Shown here: piece by piece, positions 1 to 5,993 of the stretch
How the letters are laid out: every line of letters begins with the position of its first letter
Numbering within the stretch: the stretch's first letter is position 1
Source: Candidatus Methanogasteraceae archaeon UBA261
Lineage (GTDB): Archaea > Halobacteriota > Methanosarcinia > Methanosarcinales > Methanogasteraceae
Direction of reading: 5' to 3'
Assembly: GCA_002506015.1 (NCBI GenBank)
Contig: DAWR01000082.1
Span: 1-14,159 of the forward strand
Length of the DNA: 14,159 nucleotides
Translations under genes and position numbers: made by a program
The notes under the pieces: generated by a model
Database searches by the model: none
What the model saw: only the letters and a program-made list of their open reading frames with translations
What the model was told of the DNA's origin: nothing

Positions 1-111
1 GGCCACAGCGGCAGGAAAACTCCTGTACCCCTCCCGAACACAGAAGATAAGCCTGCCTGCGTTTGTGGTGCGTACTGTGGTGCGAGAGCCCATGGGAAGT
101 CACAAACGCTG
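1..111 (+). rRNA. rrf: 5S ribosomal RNA, 5' end outside the window
   Basis: Small RNA of the large ribosomal subunit. The sequence carries the conserved 5S core: CACAGCGG near the start, then CCCGAAC at 33-39, then GAAGATAAGC, and the 3' half GTACTG..GTGCGAGAGCC..GGGAA. The arm GGCAGG (10-15) pairs with CCTGCC (52-57), as expected of the 5S helix II/III arm. The first few bases of helix I are missing because the window begins inside the gene. The 3' end is therefore an estimate (about 111-116), since the helix I partner cannot be checked. It could be the last gene of an rRNA operon or a lone 5S copy; the window does not show which. Confidence 0.92.
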
Positions 112-115
112 ATGT

Positions 116-515
116 GCTCATTTTCTCCTATTTTGCGAGCAGTGGTAGATTACCGGACCTGGTGGTTTTGATTATGTCTGTTCGGTGGCGGATGATACTC
201 CACATTCCACAGATGACCTGACTTTCGGTGAATTGAAATAGCCTGTCCTTTTATCGTCACAGAACACATGTAGAATTACCAATTATAACAACGCGATTGA
301 AGAATAGACGTTTGAAAAGTGTGGAACGTGTCATACTTGCGTGACATCTTTTGGGCTATAATTTACGTTTCACCGAAAATCGAGAGATGACCCTGATTCA
401 GCCACAACAGTTATATTGGAGACCTGCATCAGAAATGTTGACGTTGGTTTTCCACGCGTGTTGAGAACCAACACACAATTCCCGTCATAGAATGGTGGAT
501 TACAAACCAACGTCG
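116..515. other. Gene-free stretch between 5S rRNA and ARH gene
   Basis: About 400 bases with no reading frame that looks coding in either direction. It contains a short hairpin (TGTCA/TGACA near 331-348), an AT-rich TATA-like string (CTATAATTTA, about 355-364) with no credible gene positioned behind it, and a 6-bp stem with 5-base loop at 458-474 (GTGTTG/CAACAC). A small RNA is possible, but I see no diagnostic box motifs. Confidence 0.5.
119..134 (+). terminator. T-rich archaeal-type terminator after 5S rRNA
   Basis: Immediately after the predicted 5S 3' end are two T4 runs within a pyrimidine-rich stretch (CATTTTCTCCTATTTTG). Archaeal RNA polymerase commonly terminates at such non-template T runs without a hairpin. 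Assignment rests on position and composition only. Confidence 0.4.
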
Positions 516-528
516 TTATTTTATTTAT
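516..528 (+). promoter_or_regulatory. TATA-like element for the ARH gene
   Basis: TTATTTTATTTAT is centred about 25 bases before the ATG at 545 and overlaps the in-frame ATG at 527. No Shine-Dalgarno sequence precedes either ATG. This geometry fits a leaderless transcript starting at or next to 545. Inferred from spacing only. Confidence 0.4.
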
Positions 529-544
529 GAGCATATTGCATTCG

Positions 545-1402
545 ATGTATGGGCAGGCGATCGGCGACATGCTTGGAGAGCCTGTCGAGGGCATGAGCCG
601 CGAAGAGATCGCTGTGCAGTGGCGCACCGTAACAGACTTTATAAGCCCGCCATCAATCACCGATGACACGATGATGACTCATCTTGTCGCAAGATCGGTC
701 TGTGAGGTGGGTGTGGTAGATCGCCGCCGCATCGCAGCAGAATTTCTCAAAAATCGTGTGCGTATACCAAGAATGGGTCCGACAACTGCACGCGCATTAT
801 CAGAACTCGCGAGCGATCCGAATTTTATACCAACCACTGGGACGACTAATGGCGCGGCGATGCGTGCTCCCGCAATCGCATGGCTATGTCCGACAGAGGC
901 GGTTGTTAGAAACACAATCGAGTCATCGCTCGCGACACATGGGGATCCGGTTGCAATCGCTGGCGCGTGCGCTATCGCATGCGCAGTGTCGCATGCGATC
1001 AATGGCGCGAACGTTCGGATGACCATACGTGCGGGCGTGTGTGGCGCAAGTAAGGTCTCTGTCGCGCTTGCATCTCGCATAACCGAGTCTGTCGCGCTCG
1101 CATCACGCGTCTCGCTTGAGGATGCAATCAAGACTATCGGATGTGGAATCGAGACCATTGAAGCCGTGCCCGCGGTCTTTGCGATCATCGCGAAGTATCC
1201 GGATTTTAAAGATGGCGTGCTCACCGCGGTTAATCTCGGTGGCGACACCGACACCATCGCAGGCATGGTCGGCGCAATCACCGGGGGCATGCCAGATGCC
1301 ACCATACCCTCCGGATGGATCACTGCATGCGCCGATTCTGTTGGTGCAATGATTGAGGAGTCGTGGGGGTGCGTTCAGCGTTTGCGGGATGTGACTGTTT
1401 AG
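545..1402 (+). CDS. ADP-ribosylglycohydrolase family protein
   Basis: Member of the DraG/ARH family, which hydrolyses ADP-ribose from modified proteins or related ADP-ribosyl compounds using a binuclear metal site. Visible hallmarks are the N-terminal AIGDMLGEPVEG segment, the metal-binding TDDT motif (about residues 39-42 from the chosen start), NGAAMR near residue 103, and the C-terminal NLGGDTDTIAGMVGAITGG block that supplies the second Asp pair. The length of about 285 residues is normal for a single ARH domain. An ATG at 527 would add six residues (MSILHS). I prefer 545 because a TATA-like string overlaps 527 and sits about 25 bases before 545. Around residues 172-191 a ten-residue unit containing SVALASR is tandemly repeated. 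The stop codon lies inside the direct duplication of a MITE-like insertion. The target cannot be deduced from context. Confidence 0.9.
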   Translation: MYGQAIGDMLGEPVEGMSREEIAVQWRTVTDFISPPSITDDTMMTHLVARSVCEVGVVDRRRIAAEFLKNRVRIPRMGPTTARALSELASDPNFIPTTGTTNGAAMRAPAIAWLCPTEAVVRNTIESSLATHGDPVAIAGACAIACAVSHAINGANVRMTIRAGVCGASKVSVALASRITESVALASRVSLEDAIKTIGCGIETIEAVPAVFAIIAKYPDFKDGVLTAVNLGGDTDTIAGMVGAITGGMPDATIPSGWITACADSVGAMIEESWGCVQRLRDVTV

Positions 1403-1403
1403 G

Positions 1404-1586
1404 CAGCAATTCTCATTTTGAAAATTCTCTCGGGCATCAACCACCCGAAACAGCAAAAAAAGATAAAATTGCGATAGTGTTTCTTAAAAAATATGTTACT
1501 TTTGTAAGTTATATCACATTAGTTACTTGTATAATGTACTGATAGCGTACGCCAAACAAAATTCCATTCCATAATTAGAATTGCTG
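1404..1586. mobile_element. MITE-like element, 183 bp, with terminal inverted repeats and 9-bp target duplication
   Basis: The left end begins CAGCAATTCT (1404-1413) and the right end is its exact reverse complement (1577-1586). Extending inward to about 20 bases, 17 of 20 positions agree. The segment is flanked by the direct repeat CTGTTTAGG at 1395-1403 and 1587-1595, as expected of a 9-bp target-site duplication. The interior is clearly more AT-rich than its neighbours and contains no open frame of useful length, so it would depend on a transposase supplied elsewhere. The left duplication contains the TAG stop codon of the ARH gene, so the insertion sits exactly at the gene end. The transposase family cannot be assigned from one copy. 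Confidence 0.68.
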
Positions 1587-1705
1587 CTGTTTAGGCAGTA
1601 TCTATTGAAATTTCGTCGGATTAACCATCTGTTTAATCACATCAAATTGGTTTTTGGGAGTTTTTATCCTGATTTTAGTGTTTTTACGACCATGTTTAGT
1701 ACTTG

Positions 1706-1765
1706 CTCAATATTGTGTGAACATCCGCCTATATTACCACAAGATTAACACAGAAATCTTGTGGT
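1706..1765. repeat. Structured intergenic repeat, copy A
   Basis: Begins with CTCAATATTGTGTG (1706-1719) and ends in a perfect 10-bp hairpin, ACCACAAGAT/ATCTTGTGGT (1736-1745 and 1756-1765), with loop TAACACAGAA. A second copy with the same 14-base start and the same hairpin and loop pattern lies at 3073-3140. Function unknown. On the minus strand it lies downstream of the tRNA-Ser gene. Confidence 0.7.
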
Positions 1766-1852
1766 TCCCACCCCCGCCTGGTATTGGGCAGGTTGCGCGT
1801 TCCTATCAACAACTTCCGCCCGCTTCGCTCACAGTTGCAAACAATAACGAAG

Positions 1853-1953
1853 CGCCGAGGGTGAGATTCGAACTCACGAGGGCGTTACCACCCACACGCT
1901 TTCAGGGCATTCATTCCTTCCAGGCGTGCGCCTTACCGCTAGACTACCTCGGC
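1853..1953 (-). tRNA. tRNA-Ser(GGA) with a 17-nt intron
   Basis: Read on the minus strand, the acceptor GCCGAGG (1953-1947) pairs with CCTCGGC (1860-1854), followed by discriminator G at 1853. CCA is not encoded. The D stem is GTC/GGC, the anticodon stem CACGC/GCGTG, and the T arm GTGAG-TTCGAAT-CTCAC. A long variable arm (GGGTG-GTAA-CGCCC) makes it a class II tRNA, and the anticodon GGA (1921-1919) gives serine. The anticodon loop holds 17 extra bases (1917-1901). Removing them restores the seven-base loop CTGGAAA. The exact cut site is ambiguous by a few bases because the flanks are similar. The mature length is 84. The 5' ten bases overlap the 3' end of cbf5 on the same strand. Confidence 0.96.
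1901..1917 (-). other. tRNA intron between positions 37 and 38
   Basis: Seventeen bases separate anticodon-loop position 37 from position 38, the usual archaeal intron site. Folding gives an approximate bulge-helix-bulge: CTGG of the exon faces CCTG of the intron with one U-U mismatch, and AA|A forms the 3' bulge. It is thus a relaxed rather than canonical substrate for the splicing endonuclease EndA. Confidence 0.85.
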
Positions 1954-2936
1954 TTCTGTGATGTGATCCATCCTCTTGGATATGTGCCCGCCTTCATGAT
2001 TACCCTATCGGTGTGCACCACAATTCCGGTGCGTGCACGCCCGATCTCTACAGAGGGCATGCAGGCAATTCCGAGTGCGACCGTCTCACCCTTCTGGGTG
2101 CAGATTACAACCGGGTCATCGGCAGCGATTGTGTCTGATAGCGCCAGCACTCCTGGCGCAGCGAGCGATGCGCCGTGACATATCGCATCAACCGTACTGT
2201 CGCGAATAACAACCTCTGGCAGATGCACGAGCGCACGTTCAATTGGATATACCATGCTTCGCAGAGCGGTCTCATCGTCGCTCTCAGTCCATTCGGCATA
2301 GGCATCGCAGAGATTTTGCAGCGTCACCGAATCGGTCTCGTCAAACGGACCTGCTCTGGTTCTGCGCAGTTCCGCCATCTGTGCGCCGACGCCAAGAGCG
2401 ATTCCGATGTCGTGGCACAGCTTGCGGATGTACGTACCTGCCTCGCATCCAACTGTTGCGAGCACATCGTTGGAATCGATCTCTTCGATTCGAAGGTAAT
2501 AAATGGTTCGCACCCTGAGCCTCTGCTTGACAGCGGATACGACCGGCGGGCGCTGGTAAATCTTGCCTGTGAACTCGGCGCAGACCGCTCTGAGTGTGTC
2601 CTCCTTAACCGGATGATGCAGGTGCATGAGGCAGACATACTCCTTTTGGGCGAGCAGGAGTGCTTTTACCGCCTTTGTCGCACCACCGAGCATAATCGGG
2701 AGTGTGCCAGTCACCCTTGGGTCGAGTGTTCCGCTGTGTCCGGCTCTTTTGATGTGTAATATCCCTTTGACCCAGGACGCCACCTCATGGCTGGTTGGTC
2801 CGGATGGTTTGTCGAGATTGATCACTCCGCACTCAAGCAGTTCCGCAATCGATCGCTGATCCGGCAAGCACCCGTATCGCGGGTCGGTCGGCGTGCTGCG
2901 TGCTGTTGTGAGGATTCTCTTATCTGAGTGCTTCAT
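1944..2936 (-). CDS. cbf5: Cbf5, archaeal tRNA/rRNA pseudouridine synthase
   Basis: Catalytic subunit of H/ACA ribonucleoprotein particles. With Nop10, L7Ae and Gar1 it converts guide-specified uridines in rRNA to pseudouridine, and it can act on tRNA. The TruB-type catalytic block GTLDPRVTGTLP carries the catalytic Asp (about residue 72). VINLDKPSGPTSHEV precedes it, and GTYIRKLCHDIG and ELRRTRAGPF follow. A C-terminal PUA domain ends in the characteristic MKAGTYPRGW. I start at the ATG at 2936 because GGAG stands seven bases before it and a TATA-like box lies about 40 bases upstream; the ATG at 2957 would add seven residues. The gene has about 330 codons, normal for archaeal Cbf5. The stop codon TAG is formed by tRNA-Ser positions 8-10, so mRNA and tRNA overlap by ten bases. 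Confidence 0.97.
   Translation of the reverse strand: MKHSDKRILTTARSTPTDPRYGCLPDQRSIAELLECGVINLDKPSGPTSHEVASWVKGILHIKRAGHSGTLDPRVTGTLPIMLGGATKAVKALLLAQKEYVCLMHLHHPVKEDTLRAVCAEFTGKIYQRPPVVSAVKQRLRVRTIYYLRIEEIDSNDVLATVGCEAGTYIRKLCHDIGIALGVGAQMAELRRTRAGPFDETDSVTLQNLCDAYAEWTESDDETALRSMVYPIERALVHLPEVVIRDSTVDAICHGASLAAPGVLALSDTIAADDPVVICTQKGETVALGIACMPSVEIGRARTGIVVHTDRVIMKAGTYPRGWITSQKPR
1978..1986 (-). promoter_or_regulatory. Possible tRNA-Ser promoter inside cbf5
   Basis: On the minus strand CACATATCC lies about 25-33 bases before the tRNA 5' end, the spacing expected of an archaeal TATA box, and it falls within the PUA-domain coding sequence of cbf5. The match to a TATA box is weak, so co-transcription with cbf5 remains possible. 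Confidence 0.25.
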
Positions 2937-2973
2937 GCTTCGTCTCCGGTATCTCATACTCGAACCTGCTCAC

Positions 2974-2989
2974 CCATATACTCTTTCCA
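2974..2989 (-). promoter_or_regulatory. cbf5 promoter (BRE/TATA)
   Basis: On the minus strand a purine-rich GGAAAGA (BRE-like) is followed by GTATATGG. A start about 25 bases downstream would fall near 2951, giving a leader of about 15 bases that still includes the GGAG ribosome-binding site before the ATG at 2936. Confidence 0.55.
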
Positions 2990-3072
2990 GCTCCCGCCCG
3001 CATTTCCCGGACACAAGATATCGAAACCGATCAATATCCCCGGCAGTGAGATCCCACTAAAAATCTTACGTA

Positions 3073-3141
3073 CTCAATATTGTGTGGATATTTGCATATA
3101 AAACCACGGGATCACACAAGATCAACACAGACATCTTGTGG
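3073..3141. repeat. Structured intergenic repeat, copy B
   Basis: Second copy of the element at 1706-1765. It has the identical start CTCAATATTGTGTG (3073-3086), a shared TATA-like middle, and the hairpin CACAAGAT/ATCTTGTG (3115-3122 and 3133-3140) with loop CAACACAGAC. It is about nine bases longer between the two conserved blocks. It lies between the 3' end of argF and the promoter of cbf5. The two copies are in the same orientation and bracket the tRNA-Ser/cbf5 unit. Confidence 0.7.
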
Positions 3142-3177
3142 AGATGGCTGCGCCGCTGTTTCGCAGACTGTGCAATC

Positions 3178-3195
3178 TTATGGTTCTTACCATAA
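3178..3195. repeat. Small hairpin downstream of argF
   Basis: TTATGGT/ACCATAA forms a 7-bp stem with loop TCTT. On the minus strand, T-rich runs (ATTTTAATT near 3233-3241 and GGATTTTTC near 3217-3223) lie between the argF stop and this hairpin, so transcription of argF probably ends in this interval. The hairpin itself has no T run behind it. Confidence 0.35.
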
Positions 3196-3255
3196 CAGTG
3201 TTGAGGATCTTCGAAAAATCCAGACTGGTTCAATTAAAATCGTATCATGCCAGTT

Positions 3256-4170
3256 TCAGCGCTCATTACCCATCATCCATAGCAACAGCGCCTTCTGGGC
3301 ATGCAACCGGTTCTCTGCTTGATCCAGCACAACAGAGTGTGGACCGTCTAGCACCTCCCCAGTAATCTCCTGACCGCGGTGAGCAGGCAGGCAGTGGAGA
3401 ACAATGCAATCTGGTTTTGCATGTTCCAGAAGTCCTGTGTTGATCTGAAAACCAGCAAGATCCTGCAATCTCTTCTCCTCTTCCTCTTCGTCCCCCATTG
3501 AGACCCATACATCAGTGTATAGCACATCAGCACCCTCGGCAGCTTTGGTCGGGTCGTGTGTGATTGTGACATCGCAGCCAAGATCCCTCGCTTGCGCGAG
3601 TATGTATGAATTGGGCTCGTATCCTGCAGGACACGCCACAACAAGTTCCATTCCGACGATCGCACTTGCGAGAATCAGTGAATTACACACGTTGTTCCCA
3701 TCCCCTATCCATGCGATACGCAAACCATCCAGAATACTTTTCTGCTCCCGGATGGTTAATAGATCGGCAAGCAACTGGCAGGGGTGTTCCAGATCCGAGA
3801 GTGCATTAATAACCGGGATGTCAGCGCATCTCGCAAGCTCCTGCACCGTTTCGTGGCTGTAAACCCGTGCCGTGATCGCATGAATATATCTGGAAAGCAC
3901 CTGGGCGGTATCGCAGATCGTCTCGCTTCTGCCAAGCTGGAGGTCCTCTGTATTCAGATATAACGCATGTCCGCCGAGTTCGGTCATCGCAACCTCGAAG
4001 GAGACTCTTGTGCGGGTGGATGCTTTCTCGAAGATCATGCCAAGGCTCATATTTTTGAGCAGATCCGCATCCGCACCCATGCCGCGTTTTTCCTTCAATT
4101 CGGATGCCATATCGAGAAGCTGTGTCAGTTCCTCGTATTTCAGGTCCGATATGGAGAGAAGATGCGTCAT
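3256..4170 (-). CDS. argF: Ornithine carbamoyltransferase
   Basis: Catalyses carbamoyl phosphate + ornithine to citrulline in arginine synthesis. The carbamoyl-phosphate motif STRTR is at about residues 51-55, HPCQ at 129-132, and the ornithine-binding loop DVWVSMG at 220-226. SMG distinguishes it from aspartate carbamoyltransferase. HCLPAHRG is at 259-266. At 304 residues the protein is of normal length and complete. The ATG at 4170 is chosen because it overlaps the stop codon of map as ATGA and has GAGGT about nine bases upstream; an ATG at 4188 lacks a ribosome-binding site. The overlap implies one mRNA with map and translational coupling. A run of acidic residues (DEEEEE) right after SMG is a mild local oddity. 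Confidence 0.98.
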   Translation of the reverse strand: MTHLLSISDLKYEELTQLLDMASELKEKRGMGADADLLKNMSLGMIFEKASTRTRVSFEVAMTELGGHALYLNTEDLQLGRSETICDTAQVLSRYIHAITARVYSHETVQELARCADIPVINALSDLEHPCQLLADLLTIREQKSILDGLRIAWIGDGNNVCNSLILASAIVGMELVVACPAGYEPNSYILAQARDLGCDVTITHDPTKAAEGADVLYTDVWVSMGDEEEEEKRLQDLAGFQINTGLLEHAKPDCIVLHCLPAHRGQEITGEVLDGPHSVVLDQAENRLHAQKALLLWMMGNER

Positions 4171-5057
4171 CGGGTCGTGACCTCGCAACCGTCTTCGGTA
4201 ACGATCAAGGTGTGCTCTGCCTGCGATATAAGTGTGCCAGTGACCTCACTCAAAACGGGGTATGGTTTGATGATCCCCGCTTTTGTCAGTTGTCTGAATG
4301 TGAAATCCACTTTTTCCCCGGAAAACCATCTCTTTGCAAAGGGGAGTGTTTTGTACTCCATAATCTCTTGAAGTAGTTTTCTCGCTCGTGGAATACGCGG
4401 AAGCGTCGGTTTTTCTGTTGTCAGGTGATATATCTCCCACCTTGATGTGTCCTTCACCCGCCCGGAGCCATCCGTTGCGAACGGTTCGATTGCAACGACT
4501 TCTCCCTCTTGAAGCACGGTTCCGGTACGCGTATGTATGTTGGGAATTCCTGGGGGTGCATGCGCCTGATATTGTGCGAGTCCATGCCCGGTGAGGTTTG
4601 AAATCGGTTTGTATCCGAATTCGTTGATCGTCTTCTCGATTGTCGCACCGATCTCCGATGTATCAATCCCGGCGTGGATTATACCGAGTGCACTTTTGAG
4701 TGCTGCCTTTGACGCTTCAACGAGTTCGGGGTGGTCTGAGAGATCGACAGTCATGGCGGAATCGGCGATGTATCCATCGATGTGAACTCCGATATCAAGT
4801 TTCACCATGTCGCAGCCAAAGACCGATTCATCGTCCGCACTTGGTGTGAAATGTGCAGCATCCCCGTTTGCCGAAAGATTGCACGGGAACGCGGGCTCTC
4901 CACCGAGGTCGCGTATCAGATCCTCTGCGAACGCAGCGGTTTCGAGAATGCTCGCTCCAACGACTATCTTCTTCGACGTCTTCTCTCGTACTTCTGCAAG
5001 GATCTTTCCAGATCGCCGATACTTCTCGATCTCTTCGGATGTGTACTGAATATTCAT
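4167..5057 (-). CDS. map: Methionine aminopeptidase, type II (archaeal)
   Basis: Removes initiator methionine from nascent proteins, using a dinuclear metal centre in a pita-bread fold. The five metal ligands are all visible: D88 and D99 (KLDIGVHIDGYIADSA), H158 (TGHGL), E191 (AIEPFAT) and E281 (SQAEHT). The substrate-site histidines H69 (AAHFTP) and H166 (QAHAPPG) are also present. The insertion between H166/E191 and the last glutamate (about residues 205-265) is the helical subdomain that marks type II enzymes. At 296 residues it matches archaeal homologues. AGGT lies four bases before the ATG at 5057. A hairpin followed by a T run ends only about nine bases before that ATG, so map expression may depend on read-through from the histone gene or on a promoter hidden near the histone stop. 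argF follows with an ATGA overlap. Confidence 0.97.
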   Translation of the reverse strand: MNIQYTSEEIEKYRRSGKILAEVREKTSKKIVVGASILETAAFAEDLIRDLGGEPAFPCNLSANGDAAHFTPSADDESVFGCDMVKLDIGVHIDGYIADSAMTVDLSDHPELVEASKAALKSALGIIHAGIDTSEIGATIEKTINEFGYKPISNLTGHGLAQYQAHAPPGIPNIHTRTGTVLQEGEVVAIEPFATDGSGRVKDTSRWEIYHLTTEKPTLPRIPRARKLLQEIMEYKTLPFAKRWFSGEKVDFTFRQLTKAGIIKPYPVLSEVTGTLISQAEHTLIVTEDGCEVTTR

Positions 5058-5066
5058 GATACCTAC

Positions 5067-5109
5067 AAAAAAATAAGACCGCCCGTAACAAACCGATGTT
5101 TCGAGCGGT
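5067..5109 (-). terminator. Terminator-like hairpin between histone gene and map
   Basis: On the minus strand ACCGCTCG (5109-5102) pairs with CGGGCGGT (5085-5078), 8 bp with one G-T pair. Inside it AAAC/GTTT forms a further 4 bp around an ATCG loop. The stem is followed by CTTATTTTTTTG, giving seven consecutive T. The arrangement looks like an intrinsic terminator for the histone mRNA, but it ends just before the map ribosome-binding site, so it could also act as an attenuator of map. Confidence 0.6.
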
Positions 5110-5128
5110 AAATGTTCAAACTGGGAAC

Positions 5129-5356
5129 TCAGTCCAGCTTCAGTATAGCTAGTGCCCTGTTAATGTCTTCAGCCTTAACAGTCTTCCTTCCGGCGTGCTT
5201 CGTCTCGATAATCGCTTCTTTGGAGATCGTTATACCGATTCTCTCAAGCACTTCGGTCAGAGCACTGCGTGCTGATTCGCTGACCCGAATGTCACCTTCA
5301 GATGCAGTCCGTATTAGACGCTCTACTGGAGCCAGTGGTATTATTTTCTTTGCCAT
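5129..5356 (-). CDS. Archaeal histone
   Basis: DNA-wrapping chromatin protein with a single histone fold. The 75 residues show the usual order: IPLAPVERLIRTA (helix 1), the RVSESARSALTEVLERIGITISKEAIIETKHAG stretch (long helix 2), RKTVKAEDINRAL (loop 2 and helix 3), and a short tail ALAILKLD. The R-K-T triplet and the AEDI motif are family hallmarks. An excellent ribosome-binding site, AAGGAGGT, precedes the ATG. The long leader contains two hairpins (5386-5430). A probable TATA box at 5521-5528 suggests a leader of about 140 bases. The gene is followed by the hairpin/T-run described separately and then map on the same strand. Confidence 0.97.
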   Translation of the reverse strand: MAKKIIPLAPVERLIRTASEGDIRVSESARSALTEVLERIGITISKEAIIETKHAGRKTVKAEDINRALAILKLD

Positions 5357-5385
5357 TTGTTCTTACCTCCTTATAGGGTATGCTT

Positions 5386-5430
5386 CCGTTCACAATCGAA
5401 CGGTGTGTGTTCGGTTTCGTACACCGACAC
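5386..5430 (-). promoter_or_regulatory. Paired hairpins in the histone mRNA leader
   Basis: On the minus strand GTGTCGGT/ACCGAACAC (5430-5423 with 5415-5407, one bulged base, loop of seven) is directly followed by CCGTTC/GAACGG (5403-5398 with 5391-5386, loop of six). Both lie between the probable start of transcription and the AAGGAGGT site at about 5367-5374. They may modulate translation or stability; the sequence alone does not say. Confidence 0.4.
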
Positions 5431-5517
5431 TAAGTATGGAATTACACACAGAATAGAACTATATTCCGTGATCATATCCGTACTTGGTGTTGCTATGTAC
5501 TTACTTTCTGAAATAAG

Positions 5518-5534
5518 TCCTATATATACTTTTT
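5518..5534 (-). promoter_or_regulatory. Histone gene promoter (BRE/TATA)
   Basis: On the minus strand AAAAAGTATATATAGGA is the best TATA match in this part of the window, with an A-rich BRE-like flank. A start about 25 bases downstream would be near 5498. A weaker TATA-like string nearer the gene (ATACTTAG, near 5432-5439) could give a shorter leader. Confidence 0.55.
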
Positions 5535-5664
5535 GATCCACATTTGCGGAGTAGTGAAAAATATCTTTGACAAATCGAATATCTAACTTCCAGACATGAT
5601 GAATCATGGTGTAAAGAGATTCATGAGTTAGATTCATAGAAACAGTCATAAGATATTGGGTGTA

Positions 5665-5696
5665 TTATGATCGGTCATGATAACCTGCTATAAGTA
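5665..5696 (+). promoter_or_regulatory. Promoter and possible operator of the small RHH-like gene
   Basis: CTATAAGTA (5688-5696) is a TATA-like box about 26 bases before 5718. Immediately upstream is the imperfect palindrome TTATGATCGGTCATGATAA (about 5665-5683), placed where an autoregulator of the ribbon-helix-helix class could bind. Inference from position and symmetry. Confidence 0.4.
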
Positions 5697-5726
5697 ATGT
5701 GAGGCACTACATTAACGGTGATTGAT

Positions 5727-5993
5727 ATGCCTGCCGAAGTGGTAACGACCCAACTCCCTTCGATAAACCTTGAACTCATCGAAATGTTCGTTGAGAATGA
5801 TGAATTTGAGGATGGATTAGATTTTTTTAGATGTGCTGTGAGGGGAATGATCGCTGAATTAACTCAAAATAAACTTGATTTGTTCAGTACGGTAAGGGTG
5901 GTAGATGGGGATGGCTTGGAACGGATGCATAATGAGATGGAAGACATCACACAGGAGATCTGGACGAAAAAATATGCGAAGGAAATATATTGA
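5727..5993 (+). CDS. Small hypothetical protein, ribbon-helix-helix-like N-terminus
   Basis: I do not recognise a named family. The first 50 residues (VTTQLPSINLELIEMFVENDEFEDGLDFFRCAVRGMI, seen in two halves as a beta strand then two helices) have the length and pattern of a ribbon-helix-helix DNA-binding fold: a short strand beginning VTTQLP, a helix LELIEMFVE, a turn, and a helix FEDGLDFFRCAVRGMIAEL. The C-terminal part is acidic and helical. GGTGA stands five bases before the ATG at 5727; a GTG at 5718 in the same frame is an alternative leaderless start. The frame continues open for 29 codons after the TGA at 5991-5993, reading a plausible acidic and aromatic peptide up to a second TGA at 6081. 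pyrD follows on the same strand. It could be a transcriptional autoregulator or an antitoxin remnant. Confidence 0.6.
   Translation: MPAEVVTTQLPSINLELIEMFVENDEFEDGLDFFRCAVRGMIAELTQNKLDLFSTVRVVDGDGLERMHNEMEDITQEIWTKKYAKEIY

Noticed and set aside
190..225. Possible C/D-box small RNA (GGATGATA then CTGA)
   Set aside because: The C box does not match RUGAUGA well and no paired terminal stem or guide spacing is evident.
679..1323. Long minus-strand open frame (about 214 codons) opposite the ARH gene
   Set aside because: It is the antisense shadow of a clear ARH coding sequence; it shows no family motif and has odd Ala/Ser-rich composition.
1423..1456. Hairpin TCGGG/CCCGA after the ARH gene as a terminator
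   Set aside because: On the plus strand it is followed by an A run rather than a T run, and it lies inside the MITE-like element.
1654..2178. Plus-strand open frame of about 174 codons running across the tRNA-Ser gene and into cbf5
   Set aside because: It overlaps a well-formed tRNA and the 3' end of cbf5 on the opposite strand, and has no ribosome-binding site or recognisable domain.
5371..5649. Minus-strand open frame of about 92 codons upstream of the histone gene
   Set aside because: No ribosome-binding site, AT-driven composition, and it covers the histone TATA box, leader hairpins and SD sequence.
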